A stretch of DNA of 5,959 nucleotides from Flavobacteriales bacterium (GCA_026993705.1 JALWSJ010000204.1:1-5959), one strand, 5' to 3'. Shown: positions 1 to 5,959, counted from the stretch's first letter. Notes: generated by a model not told the origin, from the sequence alone. Made by a program: numbers and translations.

Positions 1-201
1 GTTCTATAAAATTTTAACAGCATTTTGTTGTTGTTTTTTTTTGTAAGTAACAAGTCAATATACTTGTTTTCCTGTATCTATTTAGACAAAAGTAACAGGA
101 TTAAAATAAAATAACACCTTTACAGGTCAAATATATTCTCCAACATCTTTCTTTTCAAAATACAATTGGTAATATTGTACCCCATCTAATTAATTACGGA
201 T
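1..201. other. Leader/intergenic region upstream of the nucleoid-associated protein gene
   Basis: No gene is visible in these 201 bases. A T-rich tract lies at 26-42. A 7-bp inverted repeat, AACAAGT (49-55) and ACTTGTT (62-68), is followed by a short T run. It could be the weak 3' end of a plus-strand gene to the left, but the stem is AT-rich and the call is poor. Close to the gene, TACAAT (161-166) and ATTGTA (174-179) form a small palindrome. It overlaps TAATATTG (170-177), a 7-of-8 match to the Bacteroidota -7 box TAnnTTTG. No TTG is present at the expected -33 spacing, so this is only a possible promoter or operator. Confidence 0.3.
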
Positions 202-1251
202 ATGATAAATGTAGAATCGTCAAAAATAGGGCAAGTTGCTTTGCACAGAGTAGGAAATAAACACAATGAAGAAGATTTTTTTATTTCCGAAACTCCTTTA
301 GAAACTGACGAAGACTTAAACGAATTGCTTAACCAATATTTTCTAAAACCCTTTGTAAAAGTTACCGAAAAATATACATTTTCAAGCGACTTAGAGGAAG
401 AGGAAAACGTTCTAAAAAATATAGCTGAACAAACCTTTGCCAATGAAGAGTTATTTTTTGAAAACACAGAAAAGATAGTAAAACATCTTTACGACCAGTC
501 CAATCACCCACATATTAAGTCTGGTGATTTATTTGTCGTTTACTACGATGAAATGTATCTTGAAGGAGAATTAACCAATGCTATTGGCATCTTTAAATCC
601 GAACGAAAAGATTCTTTTCTACAAATCCAAGAAAAAGAAACTTACCTAAGTTTACTCGTAGAGGAAGGAATAAACATTAAGAAACTTGATAAAGGTTGTA
701 TCATCTTAAATACGAGTGAAAAAGGTCTTGTCATTCTGACGGTTGACCAAAACAGCTACGATGCCGATTATTGGAAAAAAGACTTTTTAAACATCGACAT
801 CATCAAAGACGAAAACTACGAAACCAAAGCCTATATGGATTTGTGTAAGTCCTTTGCGAAAGACGTTATCGGCAACAACGAAACCAAGAAAGAGGAAATA
901 GATTTTGTTTCACAAACCGTAAAGTTTTTTGAGGAAAACGAACACATCGAAACAGAAAAATTTAACGACACCATCTTTGAAGGTGTAGAAGAATTGAAAG
1001 ACGACTTTATCGACTACAAAAAAGCCTATGAATCAGAATACGAAGTTGAAATCGCCGATGCTTTTGATGTTTCTACACCTGTTCTTCAAAGAGAAAAAAA
1101 GAAAATAGCCAACAATATCAAGTTAGACACAGGCATTCAACTTAAAATGAATTTTAACGACCCAGATTCCATTCATAAATTCGTTGAGCAAGGCTACGAC
1201 GAAGTTAGAGGAATGCACTATTATAAGATTTATTACAATAAAGAGGTGTGA
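202..1251 (+). CDS. 37-kDa nucleoid-associated protein family (NdpA/YejK-like)
   Basis: This encodes a 349-residue acidic, soluble protein with no signal peptide or membrane segment. It matches the NA37/NdpA family (E. coli YejK, about 335 aa), whose members bind the nucleoid and whose exact role is unclear. Visible family-like features are the GDLFVVYYDE strand near residue 108, the IFKSE motif at 130-134, LDKGCIILN at 162-170, the YW...FL pair at 190-196, and a C-terminal IKLDTGIQLKM block from 306 that ends in a short YYKIYYNKEV strand. Glu/Asp-rich helices occupy about 62-95 and 228-285. Length is normal for the family and the frame is intact. The ATG at 202 is the first in frame; upstream there is only a weak GGA at 198-200, as usual in Bacteroidota. 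The gene stands alone on the plus strand and converges with the RCC1 gene. No terminator directly follows the stop, so its transcript probably runs about 280 nt to the hairpin at 1531-1581. Family assignment is by motif memory; cellular localisation to the nucleoid is inferred from the family. Confidence 0.85.
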   Translation: MINVESSKIGQVALHRVGNKHNEEDFFISETPLETDEDLNELLNQYFLKPFVKVTEKYTFSSDLEEEENVLKNIAEQTFANEELFFENTEKIVKHLYDQSNHPHIKSGDLFVVYYDEMYLEGELTNAIGIFKSERKDSFLQIQEKETYLSLLVEEGINIKKLDKGCIILNTSEKGLVILTVDQNSYDADYWKKDFLNIDIIKDENYETKAYMDLCKSFAKDVIGNNETKKEEIDFVSQTVKFFEENEHIETEKFNDTIFEGVEELKDDFIDYKKAYESEYEVEIADAFDVSTPVLQREKKKIANNIKLDTGIQLKMNFNDPDSIHKFVEQGYDEVRGMHYYKIYYNKEV

Positions 1252-1290
1252 TATTGATATTTTGCTGAACAAAGTACTAATTATATAAAT

Positions 1291-1465
1291 ATCTTTAATT
1301 CACAAATGAAGTCCTAATACAAAACCAAACTCTCCATTATTGTAGGCAACACTCACTTTTAAACACTTATCACTTAAGCTACGCTTTGCTTATTTCAAAA
1401 CTATACTATATCAAAACCAATGCACAATTTGACTATTCACAACGACCTTCTTACGACTTTAAGGT
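1291..1465 (+). repeat. Decayed copy (A) of a MITE-like inverted-repeat element
   Basis: This 175-bp stretch aligns over its whole length, in the same orientation, with the better-preserved element at 4876-5071. Shared blocks in the same order include CCAAACTC, CATTATTG, TACGCTT, TCAAAACT, ACCAAT, TTTGAC, TTCAcAACGA (TTCAtAACGA in the other copy) and TTTAAGGTAAA. Its ends (ATCTTTAATTCACAAATGA on the left, ACGACTTTAAGGT on the right) have drifted and pair only imperfectly, whereas copy B has perfect 19-bp ends. Copy A also lacks the trinucleotide tract present in B. It lies in the 3' untranslated stretch of the nucleoid-associated protein gene. Boundaries are approximate and come from alignment by eye. 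No transposase is encoded. It is most simply a non-autonomous mobile-element relic. Confidence 0.6.
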
Positions 1466-1530
1466 AAATTCCAAACCTATTCATTTAAAATGATTCGAAA
1501 AAAATAAATTTCGAAAGATAACTACATCAA

Positions 1531-1581
1531 TAAAATATAAAAAGCCCCATCTTTCAAGAAGATGGGGCTTTTTATATTTTA
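1531..1581. terminator. Bidirectional intrinsic terminator with perfect 23-bp stem
   Basis: The arms 1531-1553 and 1559-1581 are perfectly complementary around a 5-nt loop (TCAAG). The GC core is AAGCCCCATCTT / AAGATGGGGCTT, flanked by A-rich sequence on the left and T-rich on the right, so both strands give a hairpin followed by a U-tract. It starts 9 nt beyond the stop codon of the minus-strand RCC1 gene and is the only strong hairpin downstream of the plus-strand gene ending at 1251. It should therefore stop both convergent transcripts. Confidence 0.9.
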
Positions 1582-1589
1582 TTTGAAAA

Positions 1590-4500
1590 TTATTGAAAAT
1601 TAATTAACTGATAATAATATCGCCAAGGTCCTTGTGCTGTAGTTGTTCCGTCTCCACTCTGCCCATAATGAGGTGCTCCTGTTGTCATTACACGACCATC
1701 TTCTGTAAGAGCAACCATAGAAAAATAATCGTATCTATAATGTCCAATTGGCTGTATATCAACAAACTTAACTGCTCCATTCAATTCATCCATAGCCCGA
1801 GTAAATAATCCATTTGGGTCTGCATCATGAGTACCTCCGGTACCTAATTGTCCGCCTCTATTTTCTCCACAAGCCCAAATTCTACCAAGCGTATCCAAAA
1901 CATGAATCGATTTATAACTTCCCCAGCCTTGTATAACCACTTTTTTTACCTTACCCTGGAAAGGAGCAGAAGGCATTACATAATTCGTAACAGTACTACC
2001 ATTAATACCTAGTCCTAATCCATAATTACCATTATAACCGGCAACGTATAAATTACCATTATTGGTTACGACAGCAGCTGCATTATTATCAACATCCATA
2101 ACTATTTCTTTCGCATTTGTAAAAACATTACTAGTTGGAGTGAAAACATTCCTATTAGTAGTCGTTCCATCACCTATTATCCCATAGCCATTCCAACCCG
2201 CACCTAAAACATTTCCTGAGGAGTTAATCAACAATGTCGTACCGTAACTCCATCTTCTCATAACCACGTTTTGTGCGTTGATTCCCGAAATAAATTGAGG
2301 ACTATTAAAATTAGAAGTACTTCCGGTTCCTAATTGACCATAACCGTTATACCCCCATGTATATAACTGTCCTGTCGCACTAATAGCTGCAACAGAGACA
2401 CCACCTCCTCCTCCTCCGGATTGTGTCATTTTTACAATATTTCGTCCTTGAAGTGTTGTCACTATTAAAGGAGATTGCTGATCGGCAGTATTACCAATAC
2501 CTAATTGCCCAACTGCATTTCTCCCCCATGCATAAACATCTCCATTATCAGCAAGAGCAAACACTGCTTTTCCCTCATTCGTCTGTGGAGTCGTTGGTGA
2601 AATATATAAATATTTTATTTTAATGTTATTATTTTCAAAATAAGCCATTTTTGTTAAGTATTTTAAATCTCCAACACCTGTACCATTTCCTAATTGACCA
2701 TTATAATCTACCCCTCTTCTATAAACCTCCCCACTATCTGTAAGAGCCCACAGAGTATTTCTATCAACAAAAACATATTTCCATTTCCCTCTCCTGCCCC
2801 CATTTACAGGGTCAACCGGCTCAATATGTGGCTTAAATGAATTATTTGTTGTTCCTGGCACACCATACTGATATTGAGCTCCGTAACCATGTGCCCAAAT
2901 ATTATCATCCGCTCCAATATAAGCAGTACCTAGTATATCTTGTTGACATTGTGATTCAACAAGTTTAAGCATTTTAACCCCCGAAGCTCCTACCGTAGGT
3001 GTCGAATTAGCAGTATTACTATTATTTCCTCCTCCGATAGAAGATAAATCAACAGTTGAACCATTTGTTATACTTAGATTTGTCCCATTCAAACTAATAT
3101 CTTGAATTTCATTAGTTGGGTCTGTATCTGTTAATGTAACAGAGTTTGCTCCTGATATAGACAAAGTATTCCCCGTCAAAGATAAATTTTGAATCTCATT
3201 TGTCGGATCTGTATCAGTCAGAGTTACAGAATTTCCCCCGGAAATAGATAGGGTATTTCCCGATAATGACAAATTTTGAATCTCATTTGTTGGATCTGAA
3301 TCTCCGTCTGTTACTATTAAAGGATTTCCAGAAGTTCCATCACCGGAGATATTGGCTCCGGAGGTTTGAACCACTTGTGTTCCCCAGTTATCGGCTCCAG
3401 AAGCTGCGTTTTGTGCTATCCAACTTGAGCCATTCCATGTAAGAACCTGACCATTTACAGCACTTGCCGGCAATTCTATTTCATTTGTTGGATCTGAATC
3501 CGCATCATTAATCGAAAAAGTAGTACCACTTCCACCGCTTATATTAACCGTCACATTGCTTCCGGAAGTTGTATTACTCAAATTCTGACTATCTGTATTA
3601 ATATATCCACTTAAATCAACGGGAGTCCCATCATTAGTTAATGATAAAGTATTACCACTTAAAGACAAATCTTGATTATCTGTATTATCCAAATATGAAC
3701 TTAAATCAATACTAGTAGCACTACCGTTATTCGTAATAGTTAGTATATTTGTTGAAGCATTCAAACTCAAATCTTGTATCTCATTATTGGGATCATTATC
3801 CGCATCATTGAGTAGAGCTGTTAAATCAACCGTTTGAGAAGAACCGTTTTCTATTCCTACGGTTAGAACATTAGTATTTACATCAAAAGCAAGGTTTTGA
3901 ATATTTTGATTATCTGTTCCCATATTATCATTTACCCATGTATAATTCCCCGTACCGTCAGTTGATAAAAGCTGACCACTAGTTCCACCGGATGGCAACT
4001 CAATTTCATTTGTTGGGTCTGTATCTCCATCTGTCACAACTAAAGGATTTGCAGAGGTTCCATCACCCGAAATATTAGCCCCTGATACTTGAACCACTTG
4101 AGTTCCCCAATTATCAGCCCCCGAAGAAGAATTTTGAGCAACCCAATTTGAACCATCCCATGTAAGAACCTGATTGACTATTGCTGTACCAGGCAATTCT
4201 ATCTCATTTGTTGGATCTGAATCCCCATCTGTTACAGCCAAAGGATTTGCAGGAGTTCCATCTCCTGTAATGTTTGTTCCTGTTGTTTGAACGACTTGTG
4301 TTCCCCAGTTATCACCGGAACCACTTCCTACCTGCACCCATTGAGTACCATCCCAATAGAAAAAGAGATTCATATCCTTGTCATAAACCATCATACCATT
4401 ATCGACCATAGCCAATAAAGCACCTAATGCACTTCTCGCATTAGTAGTTAAACGAGGTAATAAAACTCCTTTGGTATCCGACTGTACATCTAAAATTGAA

Positions 4501-4610
4501 TTTGTATTCGGACTTGCTCCTGTATTATTAATCGAAACACCTTCAGTTTGTGCCATTATCCCCATCGAGGCGAATAAAAATGATGTTATAAAAACTCTTC
4601 TCATAGTCAT
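1590..4610 (-). CDS. Exported RCC1-repeat protein with flavobacterial adhesin-like repeat array
   Basis: The predicted product is about 1006 aa from the ATG at 4610; the ATG at 4604 is equally possible. Residues 1-20 are a signal peptide: MTMRR, then a hydrophobic core, ending IMA before Q21. Residues 22-99 form the head found in many Bacteroidota surface proteins (NTNSILDVQSDTKGVLLPR ... MVYD ... FFYWDGTQWV). Residues 100-522 are Asp/Asn/Ser/Thr-rich repeats: three NWGTQVVQ units, six DPTNEI plus one DPNNEI, and LSLSGNTLSISG strands. A Gly/Asn/Ser linker follows. From about 554 to the end there are eight RCC1-like units, each centred on G-x-n-x-x-G-x-x-G-x-G, at about 575, 633, 696, 753, 805, 858, 915 and 978, probably a seven- or eight-bladed beta-propeller. 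The protein ends in YYYQLINFQ with no recognisable type IX secretion C-terminal domain. The frame stays open upstream to a TTG at 4703, but that extension is non-signal-like and its TTG lies in the promoter box, so I reject it. A surface adhesive or binding role is inferred; ligand and localisation are unknown. The gene is monocistronic by context, with its terminator at 1531-1581. Confidence 0.85.
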   Translation of the reverse strand: MTMRRVFITSFLFASMGIMAQTEGVSINNTGASPNTNSILDVQSDTKGVLLPRLTTNARSALGALLAMVDNGMMVYDKDMNLFFYWDGTQWVQVGSGSGDNWGTQVVQTTGTNITGDGTPANPLAVTDGDSDPTNEIELPGTAIVNQVLTWDGSNWVAQNSSSGADNWGTQVVQVSGANISGDGTSANPLVVTDGDTDPTNEIELPSGGTSGQLLSTDGTGNYTWVNDNMGTDNQNIQNLAFDVNTNVLTVGIENGSSQTVDLTALLNDADNDPNNEIQDLSLNASTNILTITNNGSATSIDLSSYLDNTDNQDLSLSGNTLSLTNDGTPVDLSGYINTDSQNLSNTTSGSNVTVNISGGSGTTFSINDADSDPTNEIELPASAVNGQVLTWNGSSWIAQNAASGADNWGTQVVQTSGANISGDGTSGNPLIVTDGDSDPTNEIQNLSLSGNTLSISGGNSVTLTDTDPTNEIQNLSLTGNTLSISGANSVTLTDTDPTNEIQDISLNGTNLSITNGSTVDLSSIGGGNNSNTANSTPTVGASGVKMLKLVESQCQQDILGTAYIGADDNIWAHGYGAQYQYGVPGTTNNSFKPHIEPVDPVNGGRRGKWKYVFVDRNTLWALTDSGEVYRRGVDYNGQLGNGTGVGDLKYLTKMAYFENNNIKIKYLYISPTTPQTNEGKAVFALADNGDVYAWGRNAVGQLGIGNTADQQSPLIVTTLQGRNIVKMTQSGGGGGGVSVAAISATGQLYTWGYNGYGQLGTGSTSNFNSPQFISGINAQNVVMRRWSYGTTLLINSSGNVLGAGWNGYGIIGDGTTTNRNVFTPTSNVFTNAKEIVMDVDNNAAAVVTNNGNLYVAGYNGNYGLGLGINGSTVTNYVMPSAPFQGKVKKVVIQGWGSYKSIHVLDTLGRIWACGENRGGQLGTGGTHDADPNGLFTRAMDELNGAVKFVDIQPIGHYRYDYFSMVALTEDGRVMTTGAPHYGQSGDGTTTAQGPWRYYYQLINFQ
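3033..4313 (-). repeat. Internal repeat array of the RCC1 protein
   Basis: This stretch encodes residues 100-526 of the protein (numbered from the ATG at 4610). DNWGTQVVQ units begin at genomic 4313, 4115 and 3392. A block of about 76 codons (4223 down to 3996) recurs at 3500 down to 3273. Both run DSDPTNEIELP...QVLTWxGSxWxAQN...SGADNWGTQVVQ...GANISGDGTS and then TDGDxDPTNEI. The two copies share nucleotide stretches such as CATGTAAGAACCTGA, which suggests intragenic duplication rather than convergence. The unit between the copies is a more diverged series of NxLSLxxNTLSLTN-type strands. Confidence 0.8.
3045..3305 (-). repeat. Three tandem 87-bp (29-codon) repeats within the RCC1 gene
   Basis: Units at 3219-3305, 3132-3218 and 3045-3131 each encode about 29 residues of the form xDxDPTNEIQNLSLxGNTLSISGxNSVTL. 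The prolines of DPTNEI are exactly 29 residues apart. The first two units are the most alike; the third has drifted (DISLNGTNLSITNGSTVDL). The period is a multiple of three, so unit gain or loss would keep the frame. Confidence 0.85.
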
Positions 4611-4700
4611 TTGATTTTGAATTGGATGCAATTTAGAACAAAAAAAGAACTCTACAAAAAAATAATAAAAAAACTCTTTCAAAACCAACAAAACCTTATC

Positions 4701-4708
4701 CAAATTTA
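4701..4708 (-). promoter_or_regulatory. Candidate -7 promoter box for the RCC1 gene
   Basis: On the minus strand this reads TAAATTTG, a full match to the Bacteroidota -7 consensus TAnnTTTG. Transcription would begin around 4694 and give a leader of about 85 nt before the ATG at 4610. No TTG is found at 17-23 nt upstream; the nearest, in CATATTTTG, is 32 nt away. The assignment therefore rests on the -7 box alone. The box overlaps the TTG at 4701-4703 that would be the start of the longest open frame. Confidence 0.4.
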
Positions 4709-4875
4709 TTCATAGCCTATCATTCTGTATTATAAGAAGTCAAAATATGTGTCAGTATTGCTCTATAACATTTTGAGACGCACAAACAGAACATTAACCA
4801 TAGTGAATATCGATAAGCATGCATTACCAATAAAGATTCGGAGCTAACACCATTTAAACATTAAAATGATATAAA
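4709..4875. other. Intergenic stretch between candidate promoter and element copy B
   Basis: I find no gene, strong hairpin or RNA signature here. The only local symmetry is the overlapping GCATGC/ATGCAT at 4818-4823. Upstream promoter elements for the RCC1 gene could lie here, but none is clear. Confidence 0.3.
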
Positions 4876-5071
4876 ACCTTAAATCCGCAAGTGAACTTCT
4901 ATTACAAAGCCAAACTCCGCATCATTATTGACAATGCTCTTTTTTCGATACTCACCGTAGCTATGGCTACGCTTGCGTATCTCAAAACTGTGCTTGACCA
5001 ATAATAATAATAATAATAATAATAATACGCATTTTGACTTTTCATAACGAAATCACTTGCGGATTTAAGGT
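4876..5071 (+). repeat. MITE-like element (copy B) with perfect 19-bp terminal inverted repeats
   Basis: The ends ACCTTAAATCCGCAAGTGA (4876-4894) and TCACTTGCGGATTTAAGGT (5053-5071) are exact reverse complements, enclosing about 158 bp. Inside is a second hairpin: CGTAGC (4956-4961) pairs with GCTACG (4966-4971) around a TATG loop, and an outer GATAC (4947-4951) pairs with GTATC (4977-4981). An (ATA)9 tract sits at 5001-5027. The element has no transposase. The longest minus-strand frame inside is about 47 codons, largely a Tyr run from the ATA tract, and copy A has a stop in the same frame, so it is probably non-coding. No clear target-site duplication is visible outside the ends. The same element, more degraded, lies at 1291-1465, so the RCC1 gene is bracketed by two co-oriented copies. 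The class of parent transposon is unknown. Confidence 0.75.
5001..5027 (+). repeat. (ATA)9 trinucleotide microsatellite
   Basis: Nine uninterrupted ATA units lie inside element copy B. In copy A the matching site reads ACCAATGCACAATTTGAC, whereas B reads ACCAAT, then the ATA/AAT expansion, then ACGCATTTTGAC. The tract therefore looks like slippage expansion of one AAT triplet after the copies diverged. It is a likely length-variable site between strains. Confidence 0.9.
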
Positions 5072-5180
5072 AAAACACAAAACAGGACTTAATTTAAGAC
5101 TTTATAAACTATAAATCAGAGTGTCTAGAAACAAAAAAAACTCTTAAAAAACTCATTCTCTTACCGCTCTTTTTACACAC

Positions 5181-5322
5181 GTTAGGGATAGGAACGGCAT
5201 CCTTTTGGTTTGTTTGCTTTATGCAAACCAAAAGATATAGTGGATAGCCCGACCCTATTCCGGTAAACAAACGTTGAGCGTGAGCGATATGTTTGTTTAC
5301 CGGAATAGGGGAACGCCCTAAC
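5181..5322. repeat. Compound (three-stem) palindromic intergenic element after dacB
   Basis: Three nested helices are visible. A closing stem pairs GTTAGGG (5181-5187) with CCCTAAC (5316-5322). Inside it, hairpin 1 pairs CTTTTGGTTTG (5202-5212) with CAAACCAAAAG (5224-5234). It is extended by GGCATCC (5196-5202) against GGATaGCC (5242-5249, one bulged A), with the segment GATATAGT unpaired between. Hairpin 2 is a perfect 20-bp stem, CCCTATTCCGGTAAACAAAC (5253-5272) with 5291-5310, around an 18-nt loop. The outer stem ends 4 nt from the dacB stop codon, so on the minus strand it forms the start of that gene's 3' region. The GATATAG..GATAGCCCGACC core resembles a palindromic element I remember from many flavobacterial genomes; I could not verify this. 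It could act as an mRNA 3'-end or terminator-like structure, but no U-tract follows directly. Confidence 0.7.
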
Positions 5323-5326
5323 AATC

Positions 5327-5959
5327 CTATTTACTTTCATATTCTCCTATGGCTATCATCAGTTTTTCAAGTTTCTTTTTGATTTGAAGATTGGTGCAAG
5401 TATAATTGTTAACTATTATGGCAAAACATAATTCTTCTCCGCTTTTGGCTTTTACGTAACCTGCGTAACTTTTTACGCGTGTCATTGTTCCGCTCTTCGC
5501 TCTGAGTTTACCTTCTATAATGGATTTTCTACCTACGGTTCTCAATGTTCCTGTTTTTCCTGCTACGGGCAAGGTACTGTAAAAAGTTTTAGCATATTTA
5601 CTTTGGGTTCGCATATAAATCAACACATCGACCAAGTGTGTGGCAGAAATGGCATTGTACCGAGACAAACCGCTTCCGTCGGAGATATAAATCGGTGTTT
5701 TAAATACTCCTTTTTCTTTCCAATAATTGTTTATCGCCAGTGTGGACGAAAAAATATTGCCTGTTTTATACTTTGCCTTTCCTACATGCTTGAGCAAATG
5801 TTCTGCGTATAGATTATTGCTATACAGATTGGTGTATAGTATAATTTTAGATAAAGGCGGTGATTTTTGAGTTAAAATGGTTTTCCCTTTGGGAACTTTA
5901 TAGTTAGGGATTTCCTCTGCGACTCTTCGATGCGTTGTCGCTGATTTAGCTACAGGAAC
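5327..5959 (-). CDS. dacB: D-alanyl-D-alanine carboxypeptidase / endopeptidase (PBP4, peptidase S13), 3' part
   Basis: The last 210 codons are present; the 5' part, including the SxxK catalytic motif, lies beyond the right edge. Family enzymes act in the periplasm, removing the terminal D-Ala from peptidoglycan stem peptides and cutting D-Ala-mDAP crosslinks. The visible order of motifs fits the C-terminal half of PBP4. SPPLSKIILYTNLYSNNLYAEHLLK-like sequence carries the SxN motif as Ser-Asn-Asn (5813-5821). Next come the conserved DGSGLSR (5660-5680), LPVAGKTGTLR, and the KTG-box equivalent Lys-Ser-Gly in RAKSGTM (5489-5497), followed by YAGYVKAKSGEELCFAIIVNN. The KTG-to-KSG change is conservative. 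Translation ends YESK with a TAG at 5327-5329. There is no in-window start: the ATG-less frame continues to base 5959. The compound palindrome begins 4 nt after the stop. It is on the same strand as the RCC1 gene but about 700 bp away, so co-transcription is unlikely. Confidence 0.92.
   Translation of the reverse strand, partial: VPVAKSATTHRRVAEEIPNYKVPKGKTILTQKSPPLSKIILYTNLYSNNLYAEHLLKHVGKAKYKTGNIFSSTLAINNYWKEKGVFKTPIYISDGSGLSRYNAISATHLVDVLIYMRTQSKYAKTFYSTLPVAGKTGTLRTVGRKSIIEGKLRAKSGTMTRVKSYAGYVKAKSGEELCFAIIVNNYTCTNLQIKKKLEKLMIAIGEYESK

Noticed and set aside
186..467. 93-aa open frame on the minus strand
   Set aside because: It is antisense to the start of the nucleoid-associated protein gene. 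Its Ser/Phe/Lys-rich composition is the mirror of that gene's Glu/Lys/Asp codons.
2423..2623. 66-aa open frame on the plus strand
   Set aside because: It lies antisense inside the RCC1 domain, has no recognisable motif or promoter, and is best explained as a shadow of the real gene.
3045..3305. Regularly spaced repeats considered as a CRISPR array
   Set aside because: The 87-bp periodicity is in frame within a coding sequence and the 'spacers' are themselves homologous, so these are protein repeats.
4611..4703. 31-residue N-terminal extension of the RCC1 protein from a TTG codon
   Set aside because: It overlaps the candidate -7 box and would bury the signal peptide. A normal ATG with a typical export signal follows.
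4895..5049. About 47-codon minus-strand frame inside element copy B with a nine-Tyr run
   Set aside because: The Tyr run is just the ATA microsatellite, and copy A has an early stop in the corresponding frame, so there is no sign of selection for a peptide.
5109..5324. 71-aa open frame on the minus strand just after dacB
   Set aside because: Most of it is read through the compound palindrome (5181-5322), whose helices explain the sequence conservation. The peptide resembles spurious hypothetical proteins called over such repeats.
5603..5812. 69-aa open frame on the plus strand
   Set aside because: It is antisense to well-conserved dacB motifs and has no features of its own.

Overview
The window is AT-rich. 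It looks like the chromosome of a member of the Bacteroidota, most likely Flavobacteriia. The grounds are a Bacteroidota-type -7 promoter box (TAnnTTTG), weak or absent Shine-Dalgarno sequences, a surface protein built from the 'DPTNEIQ.LSLSGNTLSISG' repeats common in that class, and intergenic palindromes of a kind I remember from flavobacterial genomes. No database search was possible, so this placement is inference.

Layout from left to right: (1) A 201-bp leader precedes a plus-strand gene (202-1251) for a 349-aa acidic protein of the 37-kDa nucleoid-associated family (NdpA/YejK-like). (2) A 338-bp gap holds a decayed copy (copy A, about 1291-1465) of a short inverted-repeat element, followed by a perfect 23-bp-stem bidirectional terminator (1531-1581). 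(3) A large minus-strand gene (1590 to about 4610) encodes an exported protein of about 1006 aa. It has a signal peptide, a flavobacterial head module, an array of Asp/Asn/Thr/Ser-rich repeats, and a C-terminal set of eight RCC1-like repeats. (4) A gene-free stretch of about 720 bp carries that gene's candidate promoter, a well-preserved copy of the same element (copy B, 4876-5071, with perfect 19-bp terminal inverted repeats and an internal (ATA)9 tract), and a different compound palindrome (5181-5322). (5) The 3' part of a minus-strand dacB/PBP4-type D-Ala-D-Ala carboxypeptidase gene runs off the right edge.

The genes do not form an obvious pathway. The nucleoid-associated gene and the RCC1 gene converge on the shared terminator. 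The RCC1 gene and dacB point the same way but are separated by about 700 bp with two repeat elements and a candidate promoter, so they are probably separate transcription units. I see no convincing new defence system, CRISPR array, tRNA or rRNA. The most interesting features are the two related inverted-repeat elements bracketing the RCC1 gene in the same orientation, the branched palindrome abutting the dacB stop codon, and the repeat-built RCC1 surface protein with no recognisable C-terminal secretion signal.
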